A stretch of DNA of 28,549 nucleotides from Deltaproteobacteria bacterium (GTDB lineage: Bacteria; Desulfobacterota; Syntrophobacteria; BM002): the NCBI GenBank assembly GCA_017861095.1, contig JAGFXI010000001.1, positions 1-28,549 on the forward strand. The letters run 5' to 3'. The notes beneath the pieces are model-generated. The model was not told the DNA's origin. It searched no databases and saw only the letters and a list, made by a program, of their open reading frames with translations. The position numbers were made by a program, and so were the translations under genes. Below are positions 1-6,600 of the stretch, piece by piece; the first letter of the stretch is position 1, and every line of letters begins with the position of its first letter.

Positions 1-1
1 C

Positions 2-1078
2 GCGGTCAAGGCTATGAAGTGCGGCGCCTATGACTACCTGGTGAAGCCCTTCGATCCTGATGAAATGGAGCTGCAGATAAAAAAGATCCTCGCCCACCAG
101 GAACTCGTGCTGGAGAACATCATGCTTCGGCGTCGACTGGAGGAGCGGACGGAGTTTGATCAGATCGTTGGGCGTAGCCGCCCCATGCAGGCGATCTTCG
201 ACCTCATTTCCCGGGTGGCGCCCACAGATTCCACGATACTCATTACCGGAGAAAGCGGTACCGGCAAGGAGCTCGTGGCTCGCGCGATTCACGGCCACAG
301 CTCCCGGTGTTACCGTCCCTTCATAGCGGTAAGCTGTGGGGCGCTCCCCGAATCCCTCCTGGAGAGCGAGCTATTCGGCTACGAGAAGGGAGCCTTTACC
401 GGCGCCGAGCAGAGCCGCAAGGGCCGCATCGAGATGGCTCATGGGGGTACGCTCTTCCTGGACGAAATCGGCGAGATCAGCCCGAAGACGCAGGTGGACC
501 TCTTGCGTGTGCTTCAGGAAAAGAGAATTCAGCGCTTGGGGGGCGACAAGGAGATCTCCGTGGACGCCCGCTTCATCTCCGCCACCAATCGGGACCTTCC
601 CCGGGCGATTAGGGAGCAGCGTTTCCGGGACGATCTTTACTACCGCCTCAATGTCATCACCATTGACTTGCCCCCCCTGCGTGAGCGCAAGGAGGATATC
701 CCGCTTCTGGTCGACCATCTCATCCGCAAGCTCAGCATGGAGATGAACCGGGAACCGGCCCAGGTCGCACCTCAGGCCATGAGAATGTTCATGGACTACC
801 ATTGGCCGGGAAACGTTCGCGAACTCGAGAACGTCATCGAGCGAGCCCTGGTTATCGGCTCCGGCAAAGTGATTGCGCCTGCGGATCTGCCTCTGGGTGC
901 GGTCCGAGCCCCGGAACAAGAAGTCCCCGAATCCCTGCGCGACATGGAGCGATTGCACATCCAGCGGGTGCTGGAGAAGACGGGATGGAAGATCAGCGAG
1001 ACCGCGCGCCGTCTCGAAGTGGACCGCCAGACCCTGTACAACAAGATTGAGAAGTACGGCCTTAGATCCGCTGAGTAA
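2..1078 (+). CDS. Sigma-54-dependent response regulator, NtrC family (5' end outside window)
   Basis: Transcriptional activator that remodels sigma-54 RNA polymerase using ATP. The frame is open from base 2, so the start and most of the receiver domain lie upstream; the first residues visible match the end of a receiver domain (AMKCGAYDYLVKPF, with the conserved lysine). The AAA+ domain follows, with Walker A GESGTGKE near bases 248-271, the sigma-54-contacting GAFTGA loop near 389-406 and Walker B LFLDEIGE near 452-475. A Fis-type helix-turn-helix lies at the C-terminus (about bases 950-1070, ending in RQTLYNKIEKYGL). All hallmark motifs are intact, so it should be a functional activator. 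A sigma-54 promoter lies about 1 kb downstream at 2040-2055 and is a plausible target. The cognate kinase, probably upstream, is not visible. Confidence 0.96.
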   Translation, partial: AVKAMKCGAYDYLVKPFDPDEMELQIKKILAHQELVLENIMLRRRLEERTEFDQIVGRSRPMQAIFDLISRVAPTDSTILITGESGTGKELVARAIHGHSSRCYRPFIAVSCGALPESLLESELFGYEKGAFTGAEQSRKGRIEMAHGGTLFLDEIGEISPKTQVDLLRVLQEKRIQRLGGDKEISVDARFISATNRDLPRAIREQRFRDDLYYRLNVITIDLPPLRERKEDIPLLVDHLIRKLSMEMNREPAQVAPQAMRMFMDYHWPGNVRELENVIERALVIGSGKVIAPADLPLGAVRAPEQEVPESLRDMERLHIQRVLEKTGWKISETARRLEVDRQTLYNKIEKYGLRSAE

Positions 1079-1209
1079 CGGGCGGTGGTCTGAGTTGCTC
1101 CGCCATTGACCCCGCAGCTCTTCCCCGGCCGAGCGCCGGTTGATCAGTCCCCGCAAAATACCATCCGCCTCGCTTTTCAGCCCCGGTAGTGTTAATCTTG
1201 GCGACGCAT

Positions 1210-1773
1210 ATGGAGCGGGAACCGCAACCACACGTAGTCATTCACCCGTTAGGCCCTGTGGACGAGTGCATCCTTAGGCATTTGGTCGTGACCGTCGAGC
1301 ATGCGTGCCAACTGCCGTGCTTCATAGACCAGAAGCTTCAAAATCCGAGCTACGCCTATGATCCCGTGCGAGGTCAGTACTGCTGTCAGCGGATTCTCCA
1401 GTGGCTCGAGCGGTGTTGCTCACCGCATCCCTGTCAAGTCCTGGCGGTCACCGAGGTCGACCTCTTCATCCTTGTCTTCAAGTATGTGTTTGGCGCCGCC
1501 CGGATAAAGGGCAAATGTGCGGTCATATCTCTCAACCGGCTTCGTCCCCAATACTATGGCGAGGAGGAGAACATGGCTCTCCTCTATCAACGGGTAGCGA
1601 AAACCGCCCTCCACGAGCTGGGGCATTCAGCCGGACTCACCCACTGCCGAAGGCGCACCTGTGTTATGTACTCATCCACGAGGATCCAGGACACGGACGC
1701 CAAGACTGCTGAGTTCTGTGACACTTGCCGCGAGCTCTTTCGCAAGTCCTTCCAGACGGCGTCTCGTGCATAA
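1210..1773 (+). CDS. amzA: Archaemetzincin-type zinc metalloprotease (peptidase M54)
   Basis: Predicted small zinc-dependent peptidase of the archaemetzincin family, about 187 residues. The family signature is intact: HELGHSAGLTHC carries the HExxHxxGxxH zinc site (residues 135-145 from this start) and is followed by a four-cysteine structural site (C146, C151, C170, C173) with the Met-turn methionine in CVM. The N-terminal HVVIHPLG strand is typical of the family. The start is uncertain: ATG at 1210 was chosen because family members begin shortly before the PLG motif, but GTG at 1189 in the same frame is possible and neither has a clear ribosome binding site. The last four residues and the TAA stop lie inside a copy of the 26-bp dispersed repeat (1758-1783). 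The substrate of bacterial members is unknown. Confidence 0.9.
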   Translation: MEREPQPHVVIHPLGPVDECILRHLVVTVEHACQLPCFIDQKLQNPSYAYDPVRGQYCCQRILQWLERCCSPHPCQVLAVTEVDLFILVFKYVFGAARIKGKCAVISLNRLRPQYYGEEENMALLYQRVAKTALHELGHSAGLTHCRRRTCVMYSSTRIQDTDAKTAEFCDTCRELFRKSFQTASRA

Positions 1774-1783
1774 TGCGGGCTAG
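1758..1783 (+). repeat. 26-bp dispersed repeat, copy 1
   Basis: This copy contains TCGTGCATAATGCGGGCTAG preceded by GGCGTC. It matches five other copies at 9816-9841 (minus), 9845-9870 (plus), 13707-13732 (plus), 24451-24476 (minus) and 25021-25046 (plus). It overlaps the 3' end of the archaemetzincin gene, whose TAA stop lies within GCATAATG. No inverted partner is visible nearby. Confidence 0.85.
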
Positions 1784-1807
1784 GGCTAAGGCTTGGACAA
1801 GCCTCGC

Positions 1808-1860
1808 ATGTCGGAAATCCGCTGCTTAAGATTTCGACATAGTGTCGAGTTCCTCGACGA
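1808..1860. promoter_or_regulatory. Possible upstream activator sites for the sigma-54 promoter
   Basis: A cluster of TGTCG half-sites lies about 190-230 bp upstream of the -24/-12 promoter. ATGTCGGAAAT (1808-1818) faces ATTTCGACAT (1831-1840). The latter overlaps the perfect inverted repeat TCGACA-TAG-TGTCGA (1834-1848), which is followed by a further TCGACGA. Spacing and symmetry suit binding of a dimeric NtrC-type activator. An AT-rich stretch at about 1987-2020, between these sites and the promoter, could be a bending site. The rest of the 331-bp spacer (1774-2104) holds no gene I can support. Assignment to a particular regulator is inference. Confidence 0.45.
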
Positions 1861-2039
1861 CTCAAAAAGATTACATCTTTTCGCAATGTTATGTGGCAAT
1901 CCTCCTCGTGCCTCCTGGTTACCTGCCGAATTTTTCACCACGTAGATGAGCCCAACAAGCCAGGACCCAAACGCCGGATTGTGGAAAAATATTAGTATAA
2001 TTAATAGCTTAATTAGTAGTCATCCGGGATAGCGGGTTG

Positions 2040-2055
2040 TGGCATGCCCCTTGCT
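2040..2055 (+). promoter_or_regulatory. Sigma-54 (-24/-12) promoter
   Basis: TGGCATGCCCCTTGCT matches the sigma-54 consensus (TGGCACG-N4-TTGCA/T) at nearly every position, with the invariant GG (2041-2042) and GC (2053-2054) exactly 10 nt apart. Transcription should begin near 2065-2068, leaving a leader of about 40 nt before the ATG at 2105. Confidence 0.85.
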
Positions 2056-2104
2056 CTAAGAAAGGGCGAAAACGAACGATAAATGGTGGAGCTAGGAGGA
2101 TGCC

Positions 2105-3037
2105 ATGGCCGAGCAAAAGAAGACAGCCTTCAAGGTCGTACCCCCGGACAAGAAAAAGTGCATCTGGATGGAGGCCGGGGTCGTCTCCTATAAACTTTGC
2201 GATAATAACTTCGACTGCCAGACCTGCACCTACGATCAAGGTATGCAGCTCAAGGTAGCCAGGGAGCGAGCTGACCTGTTCACCCCTGCCCCCGTGGCCG
2301 AGCCGCTTCCCCAGGAGTTTACCCCCACTTGGGTTGAGCAGATGATGAGGCTGCCGGCCCACAGGCGCAAGTGTCGCTACATGCTTACAGGAGAGGTGGA
2401 GCGAAAGATCTGCGCCAATGCGTACGAGTGCGGCAACTGCGCCTTCGATCAGATGATGCAGGAACGTCTGCAACCTGCAGAGCTTCCCGTCCAGGCCCGC
2501 AAGGTCGTTGGCGGTTTCGAGCTCCCGGAGGGTTTCTACTACCACGACGGTCACACCTGGGCTCGACCGGAATACGGTGGCCGCGTTCGCATCGGCGTCG
2601 ATGATCTGGCTCGGAAACTGCTGGGGCGCGTGTCAGGCGTCACCGTTCCCGGGGTGGGCCACGCGGTGAAACAGGGCGAGATGGCTTGCGAACTCCGACG
2701 GAACGGATGGCGGGCCGGCGCCCTGAGCCCTGTCGACGGCATCGTAACCCACGTGAACTACGATCTTCTCGAGGATCCAAGCTTGATGCAGGAATCTCCT
2801 TACGAGAAGGGATGGCTCATGATTGTGGAACCGACGAGCCTGCGCAAGAATCTCAAGAGTCTTCACTTTGGCAAGGAAGCGGAAAATTACATGGAGGAGG
2901 AACGAGAACGGCTCTTCGCCAGAATCCATGAGGAAACTCGCTTGGCTGCCGACGGCGGGGTCTCGGTGGATGACCTGACGGGCGCCCTCAAGGAGGAGGA
3001 GTGGTCGAAACTGGTGAAAGAGTTCCTCCGGTGCTGA
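2105..3037 (+). CDS. Tandem four-cysteine and GcvH-like domain protein under sigma-54 control
   Basis: A 310-residue protein in three parts. The N-terminal 120 residues hold two matching motifs spaced Cys-x12-Cys-x5-Cys-x2-Cys (C19, C32, C38, C41 and C90, C103, C109, C112), each followed by an aromatic or Phe residue and Asp-Gln, suggesting metal binding. Residues about 137-260 resemble glycine cleavage H protein (FYYHDGHTWARPE, the IGVDD strand, LSPVDGIV, YEKGWLMIVEP). At the position of the usual lipoylated lysine of ESVKA the sequence reads ELRRNGWRA, so the swinging arm is probably absent. The C-terminus is charged and helical. The start is fixed by AGGAGG at 2094-2099. The gene stands alone between a sigma-54 promoter and a strong terminator. 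Function unknown; a scaffold or sensor role is inference only. Confidence 0.9.
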   Translation: MAEQKKTAFKVVPPDKKKCIWMEAGVVSYKLCDNNFDCQTCTYDQGMQLKVARERADLFTPAPVAEPLPQEFTPTWVEQMMRLPAHRRKCRYMLTGEVERKICANAYECGNCAFDQMMQERLQPAELPVQARKVVGGFELPEGFYYHDGHTWARPEYGGRVRIGVDDLARKLLGRVSGVTVPGVGHAVKQGEMACELRRNGWRAGALSPVDGIVTHVNYDLLEDPSLMQESPYEKGWLMIVEPTSLRKNLKSLHFGKEAENYMEEERERLFARIHEETRLAADGGVSVDDLTGALKEEEWSKLVKEFLRC

Positions 3038-3072
3038 GGAGACGGTTCGGGTGACGATCACTAAGGCTGTTG

Positions 3073-3104
3073 AACTCCCGGCGGATTCGCCGGGAGTTTT
3101 TTTT
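3073..3104 (+). terminator. Rho-independent terminator
   Basis: A perfect 10-bp stem, ACTCCCGGCG paired with CGCCGGGAGT around a GATT loop (extended by one A-T pair), runs directly into a tract of eight T residues. It ends the sigma-54 transcription unit 35 bp after the stop codon and insulates aroC from it. Confidence 0.95.
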
Positions 3105-3275
3105 CGCGTCTCACTCCACAGTCAAGGGAAGATCCTCACCGCGAAGGCGGTTTACCGCCTACCCGACCTTGTGCTTTAATGGCTTTGCTGAGGGAGTGAA
3201 GGAGATAGACGATGTGTTTATCGAGTCGGTCGGGAAAACGCGTGCTTCCCCGGCCGACGTCGCGGGGAGATGTGT

Positions 3276-4328
3276 ATGGCAGGAAATACCTTCGGCACCT
3301 TGTTTCGCGTCACCACCTGGGGCGAGTCCCACGGACCGGCTTTGGGAGCGGTTATTGACGGCTGCCCGGCCGGCCTCGCACTGGCTGAAGAGGACATCAA
3401 CCGCGAACTTGCCTGGCGGCGCTCTCGCGACTCCCGGGTGAGCACCGCCCGTCGAGAGCCGGATCAGGTGGAGATTCTCTCAGGCGTGTTCGAGGGGCGC
3501 ACCACCGGCACTCCCATCAGCCTCGTGATTCGGAATCGCGACGTGGATAGTAGCCCGTACGATCCGCTGAAGCACGTATTCCGCCCCGGGCACGCGGACT
3601 ACACCTATTGGCATAAGTACGGGATTCGCGACTGGCGTGGGAGCGGTCGGGCCTCGGGCCGAGAGACGGTGGCGCGAGTGGCTGCCGGGGCGGTAGCGAA
3701 GAAGGTTCTCGATGAGCATGGGATCACGGTGGTGGCCTACACCCTCGCCTTGGGGGGCATCCGGGCTGAGACGCTGGAGCTGGGGGAGATCGAGCGAAAC
3801 TCCCTCTTCTGTCCCGACCCGGACGCCGCGGCCAAGATGATCAAGCGATTGGAGCAGGTGAAGGCTGCGGGTGACTCAGCGGGAGGGGTGGTGGAGATTC
3901 GGGTCCAAGGATGTCCTGCAGGCCTTGGAGAGCCGGTCTTCGCCAAAGTGAGTGGGCTGCTCGGATTCGCCCTTATGGGGATCGGGGCGGTGAAGGGGGT
4001 CGAGATTGGCAGCGGCTTTGCTGCCGCGAACAGGATGGGCTCGGAGAATAACGATCCCATCGGGCCGATGGGATTTTTCTCGAATCACGCTGGCGGCATC
4101 CTCGGCGGAATTTCTACGGGTCAGGAGATCGTGGTGCGAGCGGCAGTGAAGCCCATTTCCTCCATAGAGAAAGAGCAGCAGACCATCACCCAGGATGGGC
4201 AGCCGACCACCATTTCGGTCAAAGGCAGGCACGACGTCTCCGCCATCCCGCGCATCGTTCCGGTCTGCGCCGCCATGGTGCGCCTCGTTCTCGTTGATTT
4301 GCTCCTCCAGCAGAGGGCGATAAAGTAG
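3276..4328 (+). CDS. aroC: Chorismate synthase
   Basis: Converts 5-enolpyruvylshikimate-3-phosphate to chorismate, the last step of the shikimate pathway, using reduced FMN. About 350 residues, the usual length. Conserved segments visible are the N-terminal GNTFGTLFRVTTWGESHG, GRASGRETVARVAAGAVAKK, GDSAGGVVE, GVEIGSGF and RHDVSAIPRIVPVCAAM. ATG at 3276 was chosen over ATG at 3270 because the mature family start is MAGNTFG and GGGGAG at 3264-3269 is correctly spaced for it. The gene stands alone, with no other shikimate genes nearby. It converges on the minus-strand gene at 4331 with only 2 bp between stop codons and no visible terminator. Confidence 0.97.
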   Translation: MAGNTFGTLFRVTTWGESHGPALGAVIDGCPAGLALAEEDINRELAWRRSRDSRVSTARREPDQVEILSGVFEGRTTGTPISLVIRNRDVDSSPYDPLKHVFRPGHADYTYWHKYGIRDWRGSGRASGRETVARVAAGAVAKKVLDEHGITVVAYTLALGGIRAETLELGEIERNSLFCPDPDAAAKMIKRLEQVKAAGDSAGGVVEIRVQGCPAGLGEPVFAKVSGLLGFALMGIGAVKGVEIGSGFAAANRMGSENNDPIGPMGFFSNHAGGILGGISTGQEIVVRAAVKPISSIEKEQQTITQDGQPTTISVKGRHDVSAIPRIVPVCAAMVRLVLVDLLLQQRAIK

Positions 4329-4330
4329 GA

Positions 4331-4663
4331 TCAGGTCATGAGCTTGAGCTGTTCGAAAAGCCCGTCAGCATAGGCGAGAATATAGTCCCGCTGCGCCCGG
4401 TTCGCATACCCGATGCAGCCACAACGCAAGCGAAGCCGCGTCCGGATAAGGAGTTCGAAGCTGATGGCCCGGCGATCCAGGCTAACGGCGAAATAGAAGG
4501 GTTGACAGTCGGCGTGTTCACTCTGTGTCACCTCATAGAGCTCCTGGGGAATGGGGACCCAGTAAATGCCGGGGAGATCGCCCCCTTCGGCATGGTCGTT
4601 CAGATGAGTTTCCAGGGCGAGAAAATCGTGCTCCCGCAGTTGATCAATCACATACTGTTTCAT
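4331..4663 (-). CDS. Small protein of unknown function (110 residues)
   Basis: I do not recognise a named family. The protein is about 110 residues with no signal peptide or membrane segment, is acidic near the N-terminus (ETHLNDHAEGGDLPGIYWVP) and holds a short cysteine pair (LRCGCIGYANRAQRDYI). It reads as a soluble globular protein. A GAGG-containing ribosome binding site lies about 8 nt upstream of the ATG. The sequence looks protein-like throughout and no convincing gene overlaps it, which supports it as a real gene. It converges on aroC. Confidence 0.7.
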   Translation of the reverse strand: MKQYVIDQLREHDFLALETHLNDHAEGGDLPGIYWVPIPQELYEVTQSEHADCQPFYFAVSLDRRAISFELLIRTRLRLRCGCIGYANRAQRDYILAYADGLFEQLKLMT

Positions 4664-5083
4664 CGTCCATCCTCGCGCGATTCAACGAGGCGACCCTGGC
4701 GCGGCCATGGGACGCCCTGTTAACCCGATTGGTAAATATCGGAAACCGCTCTTACTCTATACCCATTTTTTCTGGATTTCCAGAAAACCTTCAGCTAGAA
4801 TGCTTTTCAGATGCGGATTGGGGGGCACGCAGGTCTCGGGAACGACGGGACTTTCGATGATTCGTGTCTCTCCCCCGGCATCGCGTCCCTGCCACCAGCT
4901 CAGCCTTCTCCACACCTTAAGGAGTAGAGCCGCGTTTATCCACGGGCGCGGGTGCAAACAATGGTGGCACCAATGGCCTTACATCGTCCGCCTTGGATGG
5001 AGCGCGCCCGCCCACTCCGCCGGCATGGTAACAAGAAAGGAAAACGCCAGGTGCCTGGTCCTCAGAGGGCTTCTGCCGGAGTT
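4664..5083. other. 420-bp intergenic region
   Basis: It separates the minus-strand small protein from the sugar isomerase-like gene. The only clear structure is a perfect palindrome at 4768-4787 (separate entry). I see no convincing gene or terminator. The frame upstream of the isomerase-like gene is open back to 4952, but its composition is not protein-like. Confidence 0.5.
4768..4787. repeat. Perfect 9-bp inverted repeat, possible operator
   Basis: TTTTCTGGA and TCCAGAAAA are separated by two T residues. It lies about 105 bp upstream of the start of the minus-strand gene (4663) and about 300 bp upstream of the isomerase-like gene. There is no T tract after the stem on either strand, so a terminator is unlikely; a dimeric repressor or activator site is possible. 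Confidence 0.4.
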
Positions 5084-5893
5084 TTGAGCTGTGTGCAGGT
5101 GAATGCCCCATTCCGGGAACTGGTGGACGGTTACCTGGATCTGTTTCTCCGCTGCCGAATCAACCCGGAGATCGGGTTCGACGCTTCCGTTCTAGACCGA
5201 AGGGATGAGTTGCCCGTGGAGCAGGTGGCCCGACGTTTTAGGGACCACGGGCTTACCGTGACCCTGCACGGGCCATTCATGGATCTGGCTCCCGGCGCTC
5301 TGGATGATAGGATCCGGGAGGTGACGGCACGACGTCTCCTCGAAACGATGGAGCTCGTGCCCGTCTTCCGCCCCCTTAGCGTGGTATTTCACGTCGGCTA
5401 CGACGATCGCTGCTACAATGCTTACCGGCAGGAGTGGCTTGCCGGCAGTCTGGCCACGTGGGAACCGATAGCGAGGAGAGCGGAAGGGCTCGGGGTGATG
5501 ATCAGCCTGGAAAACGTCTACGAGCAGACCCCGGATATGATTGTCGCTCTTCTTGATTCCCTCTCCTCGAGGAACGTGGGTTTTTGCCTTGACGTGGGTC
5601 ACCAGAACGCCTTTTCGACCACGCCCTTGGCGGAGTGGTTGAAGATCCTGGGGTCTCGCGTGAGGGAGGTCCACCTCCACGACAACGACGGGCGTGGTGA
5701 CGACCACCAACCAATCGGCGGGGGCAGTGTCGCCTTTTCAACGCTTTTCGCCTATCTCGTTGAGACAGGGCTGCGACCGGTGATCACGCTCGAGCCCCAC
5801 GCCGAGGCGTCCCTCTGGAAGAGTCTGGAAGCCCTAGAGACGCTTTGGCCCTGGGTGGACGAGGCTCCTGCAGTGAACAGGGTGAACGTGTGA
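5084..5893 (+). CDS. TIM-barrel sugar phosphate isomerase/epimerase-like protein
   Basis: Member of the xylose isomerase-like / AP endonuclease 2 superfamily of metal-dependent TIM barrels, about 269 residues. Visible family features are NPEIGFDASVLD, VTLHGPFMDLAPG, VVFHVGY, ISLENVYEQTP (metal-ligand Glu), VGFCLDVGHQNAF, VREVHLHDNDGRGDDHQPIGGG and ITLEPH; the His, Glu and Asp ligands all sit at the ends of the expected strands. The start is uncertain: TTG at 5084 or GTG at 5093 fits family N-termini, while an in-frame ATG at 4952 would add an implausible basic tail. Substrate unknown. KhpA follows 51 bp downstream, possibly on the same transcript. Confidence 0.85.
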   Translation: MSCVQVNAPFRELVDGYLDLFLRCRINPEIGFDASVLDRRDELPVEQVARRFRDHGLTVTLHGPFMDLAPGALDDRIREVTARRLLETMELVPVFRPLSVVFHVGYDDRCYNAYRQEWLAGSLATWEPIARRAEGLGVMISLENVYEQTPDMIVALLDSLSSRNVGFCLDVGHQNAFSTTPLAEWLKILGSRVREVHLHDNDGRGDDHQPIGGGSVAFSTLFAYLVETGLRPVITLEPHAEASLWKSLEALETLWPWVDEAPAVNRVNV

Positions 5894-5944
5894 ATTGAAG
5901 GAGATGGGACGTCGCGGCAGCGAGAACTGGATGAGGTCAGATCA

Positions 5945-6175
5945 ATGAAGGCGCTGGTTGAGTACATCGTGAAGGCCCTGGTAGACCATCCGGAGCAGAT
6001 CCTGATCGCCGAGCGGAGCGGCCTCAACACCACAATCATCGAGTTGGCCGTGGCCAAGGAAGATATTGGCAAGGTGATCGGCAAAGAGGGACGGACGATC
6101 AATGCCATCCGCACCATTCTCAATGCAGCGGGTGCTAGTCAAAAGAAAAGGGTGGTCCTTGAGGTCATGGGGTAG
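5945..6175 (+). CDS. khpA: KH-domain RNA-binding protein KhpA
   Basis: A single-KH-domain protein of 76 residues, the usual length for this family (YlqC/KhpA). The KH signature IGKVIGKEGRTINAIRTIL contains the GKEG form of the GxxG RNA-binding loop. Family members bind RNA broadly and pair with KhpB in some bacteria. GAGGT at 5933-5937 is well placed as a ribosome binding site. In many genomes khpA sits between rpsP and rimM; here it follows an isomerase-like gene and precedes a long spacer. Confidence 0.92.
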   Translation: MKALVEYIVKALVDHPEQILIAERSGLNTTIIELAVAKEDIGKVIGKEGRTINAIRTILNAAGASQKKRVVLEVMG

Positions 6176-6600
6176 CCGGTGAAGATACCCTGGAGTCGCT
6201 AGCGAGGGGGTGTCTCCGCCCTTTATGGACGAGCAAGTCCATCTTCCTCTGGGGAACCGCGGTGGTTGTGGCCCGATCGAGGCTGGTGGATAATTTCAGG
6301 CACTTTTTTCGGCTGTCGTAGCCATAGGCTCCTATGGCGAAGTCGGCAGATCACTCTAGGCATTTCAATCCGGGGGCCTTTCTGACGGGCGGGGCGCAGG
6401 AGTGGCTCAGGATGCGCCTCTCGTCTTTGTCCTGAAGGTACGGCGAGGCTTGTCCTGAAACCCTTTCGGGTACAGCCCACCCTGCCTCTGGGGGTAGCGT
6501 GAACATCATGAGGAGGATTTTCCTGTAAGCGGCTGGAGGGCGATGCGAATTCCGATATGGTTCATTGCGACTGCGCTAAACGATACCAAGGAGGGGAAGT
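6176..6600. other. 425-bp intergenic region with several hairpins
   Basis: No gene is convincing here. Right after khpA, AGATACCC (6183-6190) can pair with GGGTGTCT (6208-6215) around a CGCTAGCG core, a possible weak terminator without a T tract. ATGGAC/GTCCAT pair at 6225-6242. A perfect 8-bp hairpin lies at 6321-6338. TTGTCCTGAA occurs twice, at 6427-6436 and 6450-6459. The 3' end is the leader of the Lon-like gene with AAGGAGGGG just before the ATG. A structured leader or small RNA is possible but unproven. Confidence 0.45.
6321..6338. repeat. Perfect 8-bp hairpin
   Basis: GCCATAGG and CCTATGGC are separated by CT. Partial pairing continues outward (GGCTGTC against GAAGTCGGC with mismatches), so a longer imperfect stem from about 6312 to 6347 is possible. 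Confidence 0.5.

Noticed and set aside
4936..4944. TTATCCACG resembles a DnaA box.
   Set aside because: It is a single near-match with no cluster, AT-rich unwinding region or origin-linked gene nearby.
4757..4957. Minus-strand reading frame of 66 codons upstream of the small unknown gene.
   Set aside because: No family resemblance and no clear ribosome binding site; it overlaps the palindrome at 4768-4787.
6223..6480. Minus-strand reading frame of 85 codons in the spacer before the Lon-like gene.
   Set aside because: The translation is Arg/Pro-rich with no recognisable domain, as expected for chance frames in GC-rich structured DNA.
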